Positions 45,880 through 55,300 of a DNA stretch of 64,000 nucleotides are shown here, piece by piece. Position 1 is the first letter of the stretch, and every line of letters begins with the position of its first letter. Source of the DNA: Ruminiclostridium herbifermentans (GTDB lineage Bacteria; Bacillota; Clostridia; Acetivibrionales; DSM-1351); assembly GCF_005473905.2 (NCBI RefSeq), contig NZ_CP061336.1:3154501-3218500 (forward strand), in the 5' to 3' direction. The notes below the pieces were generated by a model, which worked only from the letters and a program-made list of their open reading frames with translations, ran no database searches and was not told where the DNA came from. The translations under genes were made by a program, and so were the position numbers.

Positions 45880-46330
45880 TTTTTGGGAAGTAATTTTCCC
45901 CCTTAAACCCCCGGCTGTGTCCCAGTTTATCATGAGTTAAAAAGCCGGTCAAGGAGGGGTTCACCATGAACTGTGGGGCTTTGTTAGGTGTAGCTATGCC
46001 TCCGCCGAGTAAATTGATTTTTGCTGCGTCTTTTTTGCTTGCGAAATGCTTACCCCTGTGTGGCGACGTGTTACCTCTGTTTCCGATTTTCTAGTAGCTG
46101 TAGGGTACAAATACCCTTGCCAAGACTAAAAACAAATTTGAGGGCAAATCGATCACTGTTCCTTTCGGCACTTTTCCGAACAAATTGTGCTGAACCCCCA
46201 TATTGATTCTGGTGCGGGATAAAGGCACGTGGTCGCAAGCGACCCGTGCCGAAGCACAACCGCCGGCAGTGCCGACGGTTTAATTGTTTTTGCATAGGTG
46301 GTCGGAATGACCGCAAGTGTGTCAATTAGG
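45880..46330. other. GC-rich, hairpin-rich non-coding block, probable mobile-element remnant
   Basis: Composition differs clearly from the AT-rich surroundings. Hairpins include ggcacg-t-ggtcg-caa-cgacc-cgtgcc (46227-46255) and aaccgccggca/tgccgacggtt (46259-46281), plus a cccccttaaacccccgg G/C tract near 45898. No protein frame is convincing. It recalls oriT-proximal DNA of Firmicutes integrative or mobilizable elements, from memory only. Confidence 0.4.
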
Positions 46331-46664
46331 TGGTCAGAATAGCCTACAAAGGCTGTATTTAGGCATTTGGAGAGAGTGCTATTGGTACTCTTTCAATTAC
46401 ATTCAAGCGCCAAATTCCAGTAAATTTCATCTGTAAAAGTTCACATCATTTTAGCAAATACATTATGGATCTTGAACCTTCGCAAGCATACGTAATTTTT
46501 ATTTTCAATTTTAAGGTATATATAGCCTCAAAGTTAAACCTTTTCGGTTAATATTCTTCAGCCCATATAAGCAAAAGAGAGCAGTTACCTCTATTGAGAT
46601 AACCGCCTTTGTGTGAAGTTGTGATGAAATGCTTACACCTACCATATGTTTGCATGAATATGCT
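46331..46664. other. Gap downstream of the nuclease immunity gene
   Basis: About 330 bp with no recognised gene or terminator. It may contain eroded toxin/immunity DNA. Confidence 0.4.
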
Positions 46665-47156
46665 TTATATGTCCTGTGATATATCGGTTTTCGCATTTTT
46701 CAAATATTCTTCTAAAAATTCTTTGTCATCTTCATCCTCAGGAGTTAAACCAAGATACTTATATTTCCATATTATAAGTCTTTCATGATCATCCGCCTCA
46801 GTTAAATCCTCATAGTCATAGTCAATTTTAAATTTTCCTGTACTCTCCAGAATCATTGTTAAACTTGTCCATACTTGTTCACCATTATTATTAAATACTT
46901 CCCACAGTTCTTGAAGAGAATTTAGAAACTCTTCTCTCTGTTCTCCATATTTTCCCTTAGGTACACCAAATAGTTTTGGAATATAATAGCTGTAAATTGG
47001 CTGATTTCTATCTTTAGTAAGATAATAGAAAAAACCTTTTTGAACATCTTCCAATATCTCACCATAGATAAATACTTTTGTCCATTCTTCTGGAATCATT
47101 TGCACAACCTTTTGAGCTACCTTACCAAATATTCTCTCCATTTCGACCGTTTCCAT
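46665..47156 (-). CDS. Immunity protein for the DGGH nuclease toxin (YezG/DUF600-like)
   Basis: 163-aa acidic protein. VEMERIFGKVAQKVVQMIPE, WTKVFIYGEILED, YSYYIPKLFGVPKG and, near the C-terminus, WTSLTMILESTGKFKIDYDY with ERLIIWKYKYLG are the hallmarks of the DUF600/YezG family. These proteins neutralise LXG-type YeeF nucleases in Bacillus. The ATG abuts the TAA of the toxin gene (zero spacing), so the two are translationally coupled. It should bind and block the nuclease in the producer's cytoplasm. An immunity gene implies that the toxin is dangerous to the producer and its kin, that is, to bacteria. Confidence 0.75.
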   Translation of the reverse strand: METVEMERIFGKVAQKVVQMIPEEWTKVFIYGEILEDVQKGFFYYLTKDRNQPIYSYYIPKLFGVPKGKYGEQREEFLNSLQELWEVFNNNGEQVWTSLTMILESTGKFKIDYDYEDLTEADDHERLIIWKYKYLGLTPEDEDDKEFLEEYLKNAKTDISQDI

Positions 47157-50100
47157 TTATTTTCCCCCTTTTTTATTTAAAAATGTTACTTCAATAGGGT
47201 CACCCTTACCAATCTGATAAACTATATTAAATTTAGCAGGGCGTTGAGAATCTCCTTTATATACTACTTCAATATCTAGTTTTACGGGTTTCGGGTTGAT
47301 CTTCTTTTTACCATCCTTGCCTTTTAAAGCATTAGCCCACATATTTTCGAGTTTTTTCCATTCGCCTTTGTTCAAATTTCCATCCATAGCTACTAGATTA
47401 TCCAAACCACCTGAGCCTTTAAATATACTTGCTATTAAATGACCACCATCATCTTCAGATAACCTATCTTCCCTGCCTACCGTTTTTTGAGCATATTCAT
47501 TTCTTTCGGCTAAACCTAACTGCAATACTCCTTCTACACTTCTGATACGACCTTTTTCATCAGTAGAATATGAGTATCCTTCATTGGTAGTATAAGTTAC
47601 GTTGGGTTTTAAAACTGTTTTCCTTCCATCTTTAGTAAGATGCTCTCCATACTTTACCTCTCTAGCTTCACTTACTCCCGCAGTCTTTAGCGTTCCCTCA
47701 GGATTCGATTTTTTAATTGCTGCTATTATTTCATTTTCTTTTTTAATGGTGTCATTTGGCTTATCTGCAATATTGTCAGGATTATCATTCTTTATTGATT
47801 CTACTTTATCTTTAGCGATATTGTCAAGTTTTACCTTATCTTCTACAGGTCCTTCTTCACTCGCCATCATTACAACATTCTTATTCTTGCCTCTTTCAAC
47901 CCACAACTCATGGTCTTCATTGCCTAGCTTGAACTTGACTTTTGGTGTAAGCATTTGCTTGAGTTTGCCTGCCGCACCAGCCACAGCTTCCTTACCTTTA
48001 TCAACTGCAGCCTTCGCAAACTCCTTGCCCTTGTTTTTCAGATTTTGTTCTCCTAATGATACCAATCTTGTATGTATTCCGGATTTTAGAGTGCCGAAGA
48101 AGTCTCCGCCACCGCCTTTTCCTCCGCCGTCTTTACCGCCAGCTTTACCTCCAGCTTGGCCTCCGCCTTTACTTCCGCCTCCAATAAAGCCTGCTATAAG
48201 TTTCTCGCCACTGCCAAATGCTGACATAGCTTTCTGCTCTGCATCATCCACAATACCTGTTACTCCTGAAGTAACATCATCTATGGCACCGCTCACCTTA
48301 TTTATAGGCTCTTGTAATGGTGACGCTATAGACTGTATAGGACCTGATTCAGCTATTTTATTAAGTAAAGCATCTGCAAACGGTATAGTCTGACGTATCA
48401 GTTCTACAAGAGATTTTCCAGCAACTGCTTCTATCAGTTTAAATAATGCTTTTAAGAGAGCTGAAGGTGGATTCATTATTATGAAGTTCAGTACCATGTC
48501 AACACCCTTATTGATTATCAATTTGAGCAACTCTGCTGGCTTTCCAAGGATTGCTACCTTTTCCTTAATACTTCCCGCAACTGAAGTTATCTTTGTCTTT
48601 ATACCGCCAAAGAAATTACCGGCTGCTTCTTTAAGTTTTTCTACTCCTTCACTTAATGCCTGTGCAGGATTTTGAGCTACCTCAATAACCTTTACAACTC
48701 CGGCATATACCATGCTGAATGGATCAAACCACTTTTTATTAGTGATATTAATTGCTGGGAGTACTTTATTTATTGCACCTGCAACTTTTCCATACACTCC
48801 CTTAATTTTATTAAATACCATTGTAAGAGTATTCAGGATTTTTACTAATCCCTTTTCTGCGCCACTACTTGCAGGTTCGGCTCCTTCTTTTTCCTCCTTC
48901 TCGCCTTCTGCTCCTGGTAATGCTTTAAGTTCTCCAAAGAGTCCTTTTACAAGGAAATCTGCTAATCCAGACGGACTAAGCATTTCTTTTATATCACTAA
49001 GCTTGATACTTCTAATTGTATTTACAAATCCTATAATAGACTTAGCTTTACTAATAAGTCCTGGAAGTGTAGTAGCAAGCCACTTAGCAATTTGTACCAA
49101 AACGCTTCCTCCACCAGTTGCAAATGCCAATGCAAGTTCTGCTGCTATCTGTGCAGCTTCTAGTGCAACTTTTAGCATCTCCATAAAGTCCATACTCAGG
49201 AACTTCTTCAAACCATCCATAATTCCGTTATACAGCTTTTCTAAGCCTGCAAATAAGTTGTCAAGTCCTTTTGCCATTGTATCTAAAACAAAAGTTACTG
49301 CTTTTTTCAAACCTTCTGCTATTTTATTTACAGCTTCTACAGCGGCATTAACTGCTTTATCGATTAATGCACATATTTTCTCAGCTATAGCAGGGAATTT
49401 TTCTAATAGCTTATTAACAAGCTTTTTAAGGATCTCTCCTAATCCTTTTATACAATCAACTATCAATTTACGTCCTGCTTCAATTAAATCTAGAGCTGCC
49501 TTTTTAGCTTTTTCAAATATAGTTTTTACTGCGCTTCTGAGTGCATTAAATATACCACTAATTGCTTTTTTAACACCATCTACTACTTTTTGAGCTTTAT
49601 CTTTAACCCAGTCCCAAGCTTGTCCTAACCAACTTTTTTTCTCTTTCTCTCCTTCTTTTTCTTTCTCATCTGCCTCTTTCTTTGCTGTATCACATTCCTT
49701 TTCTGCATCAGCTTCGGCAGTTTTAAGAGTTGATTTTACTTCGTTGTCCTTTTCTTCCTTTATATCTCCTACTTCTTTTTTCTTACCTTCCACTTCAGCA
49801 TTTGCTTCAGTATCATATTCTGCAGTAGCTTGATCAATTTCTCCTTGCCATTGTTCTCTATAGCCTTCTACATCCGCTTTTGCTTTTTCCTGCTCCATTA
49901 GCTGCTTTTCTTTGGCTTCTGCCTTGTGGCTCTCTATTTTCTCATCTGCTGCTGCTTTTTCAGCCATTACACCTGCATCATATTCAGCTTTTCCTTTTTC
50001 ATATTCACTGTTTTGCTGGCTCATGTAAGCTTGCAGTGTATCATTTAAAGAAGGATCTACTCTTGAAGCTACCTCAGGATTTATTGGTTCCATTTTCTTT

Positions 50101-52109
50101 ATATCAAATTTTTTCGGTGCTGCAGCACGTATTGTTTCTTTTGCTTTCAATATAGTATTATCAATTAATGGTGCTATATTGTTTTCTCCAAAATCTCTTT
50201 TAATTTGACTTACTTCAGCCTGTTTGGAATTCTCAACACTTTGAGAAGCTTCTGACTCAAAGCCATCTATTTGTGATGGGTCTGCTTCTCCTGTCATACC
50301 AATTTCAGGAGGATTCTTAGTGCAAGCCTTTGCCTCCCTCATTACATCATCAGCGTCAAGGTCTTCTGATTCAGGCAAATTAAAGTCCTGAATATTTCCT
50401 TCCTGTGCTTTTCCACCTGTTTTTGCAGACTTAAAGGCATCTATAGCCTTATGTGTTATTGAATTCTGCTTTTTATCTGTATTACCCTGTTTATCTACAG
50501 GTTCTAATCCTGTAGGTGTCGGTATTTCAGGTAATAACTTCTGAGCTTTATCTTTTTCCTTATCAAAGGCTCCTTGTGAAGCAGCATTTGCCTCAGAGAA
50601 GGTATTTATAACCTGAGTTGCATCTGCACTACCTAACTTACTCAATATTTCTCCAGGATTCTCACCAGTTATTTTAGGTGCAGGCTTTACTTCTCTTTTG
50701 GGTTTAAGACTATCATTAATTTTTTGAGCGCTTGGGCCTTGTGCTCCTCCTTCTCCTTTTCCAAGAGCAGAGCCTCCCTCTGACTTTGAAGAATCAGCTT
50801 TATTGCCTTCTTTGTTTTTCTCCTTATTAGTTTGATTTTTTGAAGATGGCTCCTCAGTTGCTTTTGAAGATGTTTCTGCGGCTGGCTTCTGTGCTTTTTG
50901 TTCAGCTTTCTTGTCAGCTGTAGGTAACACTGTTTCTAGCGCTGATTTCTCAGTGGCTTTTTCCTTTCGTTCCTCTTTTGGTTCTGCCTGCGCCGATACA
51001 TTTCCTACTGTCCCTACTGCTTTTTGTTTTTTTTGTGCTACTGCATTGTTAACAGCTTGGGCTGCTGACTTTTGTGCTGTATTCGGTGTTGCCTGAACTG
51101 CTGACTGAGCCGCTGTTATAGGTGCTGCAGGAGCTGTCGTCTTTGCTGCTGGCTGAGCCACTGTATTCGCTGCTGCTGGAGCTGCCGTCTTTGCTGCTGG
51201 CTGGGCCGCTGTATTCGCTGCTGCTGGGGCTACCGTCTTTGCTGCTGGCTGGGCCGCTGCATTCGCTGCTGCTGGGGCTACCGTCTTTGCTGCTGGCTGA
51301 GCCGCTGTATTCGCTGCTGCAGGAGCTGTCGTCTTTGCTGCTGGCTGGGCCGCTGTTATAGGTGCTGCAGGAGCTGCCGTCTTTGCTGCTGGCTGAGCCG
51401 CTGTTTTCGCTGCTGCAGGAGCTGTCGTCTTTGCTGCTGGCTGAGCTGCTGTATTCGCTGCTGCAGAAGCTGTCGTCTTTGCTGCTGGCTGAGCTGCGGT
51501 TTTCGCTGCTGCAGGGGCTGCTGTCTTTGCTGCTGGCTGAGCCGCTGTTTTCGCTGCTGCTGGGGCTGCTGTCTTTGTCGCCGATTGGGTAGCTGTCTTT
51601 TGTTCAGCCTGAGCGTCTGTCTTTGCAGTTGACTGAGCTGCAGTCTTTTGCTCAGCTACAGGCTCATTCTTTTTAGTTTTTGCAGTATCTATAATAGTCT
51701 TTGTTAAGCTATTTGCTGTTGATACTTTATCTGTTTGCATTTCATTTTTACTATCTACTTCATTTTTAGCCGATTTTGCTATGTCTACTTTCTGCTTAAG
51801 ATTATCTGCTGCAGAATTTGCTTCTGCCCCCTTATTCTCACCATTTCTAGCCATTTTACGGCGTTTTCCTTCTTCCAGAAGTCTGACTGTCTGTCCATAT
51901 CCCATTGCACTTTGGAATGCAATAAATTCATCACGTGTAACAGAATCTGGATCAGTTAGACATATTTCTATCATTTTTCTATATTCAGTTGTTCTAACTG
52001 TACTATTTTTTGTGGTGGGCTTTTGAGATGCAGGAACATTTTTAAGGTTATTGCTAACTCTTCCCGATGACTGCTCTGACTTTTGATCTGCCGATTTTTG
52101 TGTCTGCAT
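47157..52109 (-). CDS. Giant effector or tape-measure/toxin fusion with C-terminal DGGH nuclease
   Basis: About 1650 aa. Residues 1-110: polar head with TEYRKMIEICLTDPDSVTR. Residues about 175-335: ten 16-aa Ala/Pro/Lys repeats. Residues 440-760: acidic, partly coiled-coil region. Residues about 820-1400: long amphipathic helical body (SWLGQAWDWVKDKAQKVVDG, hydrophobic ALAFATGGGSVLV) with a repetitive helix pattern seen in eCIS-associated large proteins and tape measures. A Gly-rich hinge (GGSKGGGQAGGKAGGKDGGG) leads to the tip from AGVSEA. The last 110 residues hold REDRLSEDDGGHLIASIFKG, an Endonuclea_NS_2-type DNA/RNA nuclease with the catalytic His. There is no signal peptide, so export needs the particle. 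The start at 52109 suits the CAGGGGAG site; GTG 52121 is the alternative. Confidence 0.75.
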   Translation of the reverse strand: MQTQKSADQKSEQSSGRVSNNLKNVPASQKPTTKNSTVRTTEYRKMIEICLTDPDSVTRDEFIAFQSAMGYGQTVRLLEEGKRRKMARNGENKGAEANSAADNLKQKVDIAKSAKNEVDSKNEMQTDKVSTANSLTKTIIDTAKTKKNEPVAEQKTAAQSTAKTDAQAEQKTATQSATKTAAPAAAKTAAQPAAKTAAPAAAKTAAQPAAKTTASAAANTAAQPAAKTTAPAAAKTAAQPAAKTAAPAAPITAAQPAAKTTAPAAANTAAQPAAKTVAPAAANAAAQPAAKTVAPAAANTAAQPAAKTAAPAAANTVAQPAAKTTAPAAPITAAQSAVQATPNTAQKSAAQAVNNAVAQKKQKAVGTVGNVSAQAEPKEERKEKATEKSALETVLPTADKKAEQKAQKPAAETSSKATEEPSSKNQTNKEKNKEGNKADSSKSEGGSALGKGEGGAQGPSAQKINDSLKPKREVKPAPKITGENPGEILSKLGSADATQVINTFSEANAASQGAFDKEKDKAQKLLPEIPTPTGLEPVDKQGNTDKKQNSITHKAIDAFKSAKTGGKAQEGNIQDFNLPESEDLDADDVMREAKACTKNPPEIGMTGEADPSQIDGFESEASQSVENSKQAEVSQIKRDFGENNIAPLIDNTILKAKETIRAAAPKKFDIKKMEPINPEVASRVDPSLNDTLQAYMSQQNSEYEKGKAEYDAGVMAEKAAADEKIESHKAEAKEKQLMEQEKAKADVEGYREQWQGEIDQATAEYDTEANAEVEGKKKEVGDIKEEKDNEVKSTLKTAEADAEKECDTAKKEADEKEKEGEKEKKSWLGQAWDWVKDKAQKVVDGVKKAISGIFNALRSAVKTIFEKAKKAALDLIEAGRKLIVDCIKGLGEILKKLVNKLLEKFPAIAEKICALIDKAVNAAVEAVNKIAEGLKKAVTFVLDTMAKGLDNLFAGLEKLYNGIMDGLKKFLSMDFMEMLKVALEAAQIAAELALAFATGGGSVLVQIAKWLATTLPGLISKAKSIIGFVNTIRSIKLSDIKEMLSPSGLADFLVKGLFGELKALPGAEGEKEEKEGAEPASSGAEKGLVKILNTLTMVFNKIKGVYGKVAGAINKVLPAINITNKKWFDPFSMVYAGVVKVIEVAQNPAQALSEGVEKLKEAAGNFFGGIKTKITSVAGSIKEKVAILGKPAELLKLIINKGVDMVLNFIIMNPPSALLKALFKLIEAVAGKSLVELIRQTIPFADALLNKIAESGPIQSIASPLQEPINKVSGAIDDVTSGVTGIVDDAEQKAMSAFGSGEKLIAGFIGGGSKGGGQAGGKAGGKDGGGKGGGGDFFGTLKSGIHTRLVSLGEQNLKNKGKEFAKAAVDKGKEAVAGAAGKLKQMLTPKVKFKLGNEDHELWVERGKNKNVVMMASEEGPVEDKVKLDNIAKDKVESIKNDNPDNIADKPNDTIKKENEIIAAIKKSNPEGTLKTAGVSEAREVKYGEHLTKDGRKTVLKPNVTYTTNEGYSYSTDEKGRIRSVEGVLQLGLAERNEYAQKTVGREDRLSEDDGGHLIASIFKGSGGLDNLVAMDGNLNKGEWKKLENMWANALKGKDGKKKINPKPVKLDIEVVYKGDSQRPAKFNIVYQIGKGDPIEVTFLNKKGGK
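51120..51600. repeat. 48-bp coding VNTR (Ala-rich), about ten units
   Basis: Ten near-identical 48-bp units encode TAAQPAAKT[AT]APAAAK-type repeats of the effector linker. It has the same 48-bp/16-aa period as the Glu-rich array at 31029-31940, but an unrelated sequence. Confidence 0.9.
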
Positions 52110-52206
52110 TTTTGCTATCACTCCCCTGAAATCTACTCTAACTATTAGTAAATTTCATAGGGTAAAATACTACCATATCAAATTTTAGAGTTCATTTAAT
52201 GTTTTT

Positions 52207-52275
52207 TCACACTATGAACCATGAAGTGTGAATGTGGAAAGAAAATTTAAACATTGATAAACTTAAAATCTACAA
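52207..52275. repeat. Dispersed intergenic element, copy C
   Basis: cactatgaaccatgaagtg followed by aatgtggaaag and aaacattgataaacttaaaa, in the order and spacing of copies at 1611 and 4311. It lies upstream of the effector gene. Confidence 0.45.
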
Positions 52276-52315
52276 TTTTAATGGTAAATTTTAGTTCTTC
52301 TTTACCGATAAAATA

Positions 52316-52351
52316 CTTTTAGGCTACCCCTAATTAGGAGTAGCCTAAAAG
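52316..52351 (-). terminator. Bidirectional-looking terminator after the HYR-CBM3 gene
   Basis: cttttaggctac (52316-52327) and gtagcctaaaag (52340-52351) form a 12-bp stem 13 bp after the stop codon. It isolates this transcript from the effector gene downstream. Confidence 0.8.
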
Positions 52352-52363
52352 CACTGTTTTTTG

Positions 52364-55300
52364 TTATGGCTCTACGCCATAAAATAGATTACCTGATAAA
52401 TATACTGTTATCTTAGTGTTTTCAGTATATTCTGTAGCTGTTGGATTAAATGAATAGTCATTAGTCTGTGTATAGTTTGTCCAGTCTGTTTTTGTAAGTC
52501 TACCTTGAATTTCAACTTTTTCCCCTGGATTCAGAGTACCAGCATTACTTGAAAAACTGATTTCGAGATAATAATCGCTTCCAGGCTTTGCTGTACTCTT
52601 TTGAGCAGTTCCTGTCACGCTTGAAGTAATAGCACGTTGTGCACCAGAACCTCCAACTTGTGCATAATCACAATAGTATGACTGCCCTTTGTCACCATCT
52701 ACAGTATAATAGTATCTAATCTTTATGTCTGAAAGATTAATTGTTGTGTTGCTTGTATTCTGAAGCATAATTCTTGGATCAAGGGTATTTGTTGTATCTG
52801 CTTTATTTGAATTATATGCTTTCAGTAACACAGTATTTTGAACAGGCTTTACAGTAACTTTTTGAACTGCAGTAGTTATATTACCATTTGCATCTGTTGC
52901 TGTCCATGTTACCAATGTTTCTCCCACAGGGAAGTCAGCTGGAGCATTATTTGATATTGTTACATCAAATATGTCTTTCGCTGTAGCTTGTCCAATTGCC
53001 ACAACTGTTCTAATGCCAGTTGCAGTAACAGTAACATCAGCAGGTACTGTTAATTCTGGCTTTGTAGTATCTACTATTGTTATCTTCTGGCGTCCTGTTG
53101 CAACATTAAGGTTTTCATCCTTCGCTATCCAAACTACATATGTATCTCCTATTGGATAATCTACAGGTGCATTATTTCTTATTGTAGTCTCAAAAATATC
53201 AGTTGCTACTGCATTACCAATGTCAACAGGCGTTCTTATGCCAGTAGCTTCTTTTACTATATCGTTAGGTAATACTAATACTGGCATTGTTGTATCAATT
53301 ATTGTTACAACTTGCTCTTTTGTAGTAACATTTCCGTTTGCATCTGTTGCTGTCCATGTTACAGTTGTATCGCCTATTGGATAGTCTGCAGGTGCATTAT
53401 TAGTAATAGTCACTGGGAATATGTCTGTTGCTGTTGCTATACCTATATCTACAGGAGTCCTCAGAGCTGTTGCTTCTGCAGCTATATCCTTTGGTACTAT
53501 AAGCTCTGGCGCAGTAGTATCTACTATTATAATTTTTTGTACAGCAGTTGTTACATTTCCGTTTTCATCAATTGCTGTCCAAATAACTTCTGTTATTCCA
53601 ATTGGATAGTCTGCAGGTGCATTATTAGTAATAGTCACTGGGAATATGTCTGTTGCTGTTGCTATACCTATATCTACAGGAGTCCTCAGAGCTGTTGCTT
53701 CTGCAACTATATCCTTTGGTACTATTAATTTAGGCGCAGTAGTATCTACTATTGTAATCTTTTGTTCAGCTGTTGTTACATTTCCATTTGCATCTGTTGC
53801 TATCCATGTTACTCTAGTAGTTCCAATCTGGTAGTCTGCAGGTGCATCATTTGTTATAGTCACAGGGAAAATGTCTGTTGCTTCTGCCTGTCCTATATCT
53901 ACAGGTGTTCTTATCGCTGTTGCTTCTGCTGTTATATCTTTTGGTACACTAAGCACTGGTTTCGTAGTATCTACTATTCTAATTCTTTGTTTACCTGTTG
54001 CAATATTTCCATTTTCATCAATAGCTGTCCATGTCACAATAGTAATTCCTAATGGATATGCAGCAGGTGCATCATTTGATAAAGCCACATCAAAGATATC
54101 AGTTGCTATTCCTACTCCTATATCAAGAGGAGTTAACAATGCTGTTGCTTCTGCAACTATATCTCCTGGTACTTTAAGCACTGGTTTTGTAGTGTCTACT
54201 ACTGTTATAACCTGTTCAGCTGTTGATACATTTCCATTCTCATCCGTTGCTTTCCAGGTTACTACTGTTTTTCCTAATGGATAATCTGCTAAGGCATTAT
54301 TTGTAATAGTTACTTTGAAGATGTCAGTAGCTGTCGCTTCTCCAATGTCAACAGGTGTTCTTATTGCTGTTGCTTCTACTGTTATATCTTCTGGTACTAT
54401 AAGTTCTGGTCTTGTAGTATCTTTTATTGTTATCTTCTGCTCTTTTGTTGTTACATTTCCATTTGCATCTGTTGCTGTCCATTTTACAGTTTTTGTACCT
54501 AATGGATATACTTCAGGAGCATCATTAATCAGAGTTACTTCAAAGATATCACTAGCTATTGCTTCTCCAATGTCGACTGGTGTTTCTATTGCAGTCGCTT
54601 CTGTTACAATATCATCTGGTACAGTCAATTCTGGCTTTGTAGTATCTACAATTGTAATTCTCTGCTCTGCTTTAGAAACATTTCCATTTTCATCTGTTGC
54701 TGTCCATGTTACAATAGTTTCTCCTATTGGGAAATCTGCAGGTGCATCATTTGTAACAGTAATTTTGAATATGTCACTTGCTGTAGCTTCACCTATTTTT
54801 AAAGGTGTTCTTACTGCTGTTGCCTCTTCTGTAATATCCTTTGGTACTATCAGCTCTGGCGGAGTTGTATCTACTATTGTGATTTTCTGTTCAACTATAG
54901 TTACATTTCCATTTTCATCAATTACTTCCCATTTTACTATAGTAGTTCCTATTGGAAATGCAGCTGGTGCATCATTCTTAACAGTCATTTTATATATATC
55001 ACTTGTAGTTGGAACTCCAATATTCACAGGTGTTAATACCGCTGTTGCTTCTTTCTCAATATCTGCTGGCGGAATTACTACTGGTTTTGTAGTATCTACT
55101 ATTGTAATAAGCTGTACTTTTTTAGTAACATTTCCATTTGCATCTGTTGCTGTCCATGTTACTGGTGTTGTACCTAATTTATAGCTATCAGGCTTATCAC
55201 ATGTTATAGTAACTGGATAAATATCAGTAGCTGTTGCTTCACCTATATCAACAGGTGTATTGATAGCTACTGCTTCTGCTGTTATATTCTCTGGTACAGT

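Noticed and set aside
46071-46325. 84-aa minus-strand frame in the GC-rich block
   Set aside because: Arg-rich composition follows from the hairpins. No ribosome-binding site and no recognisable domain.
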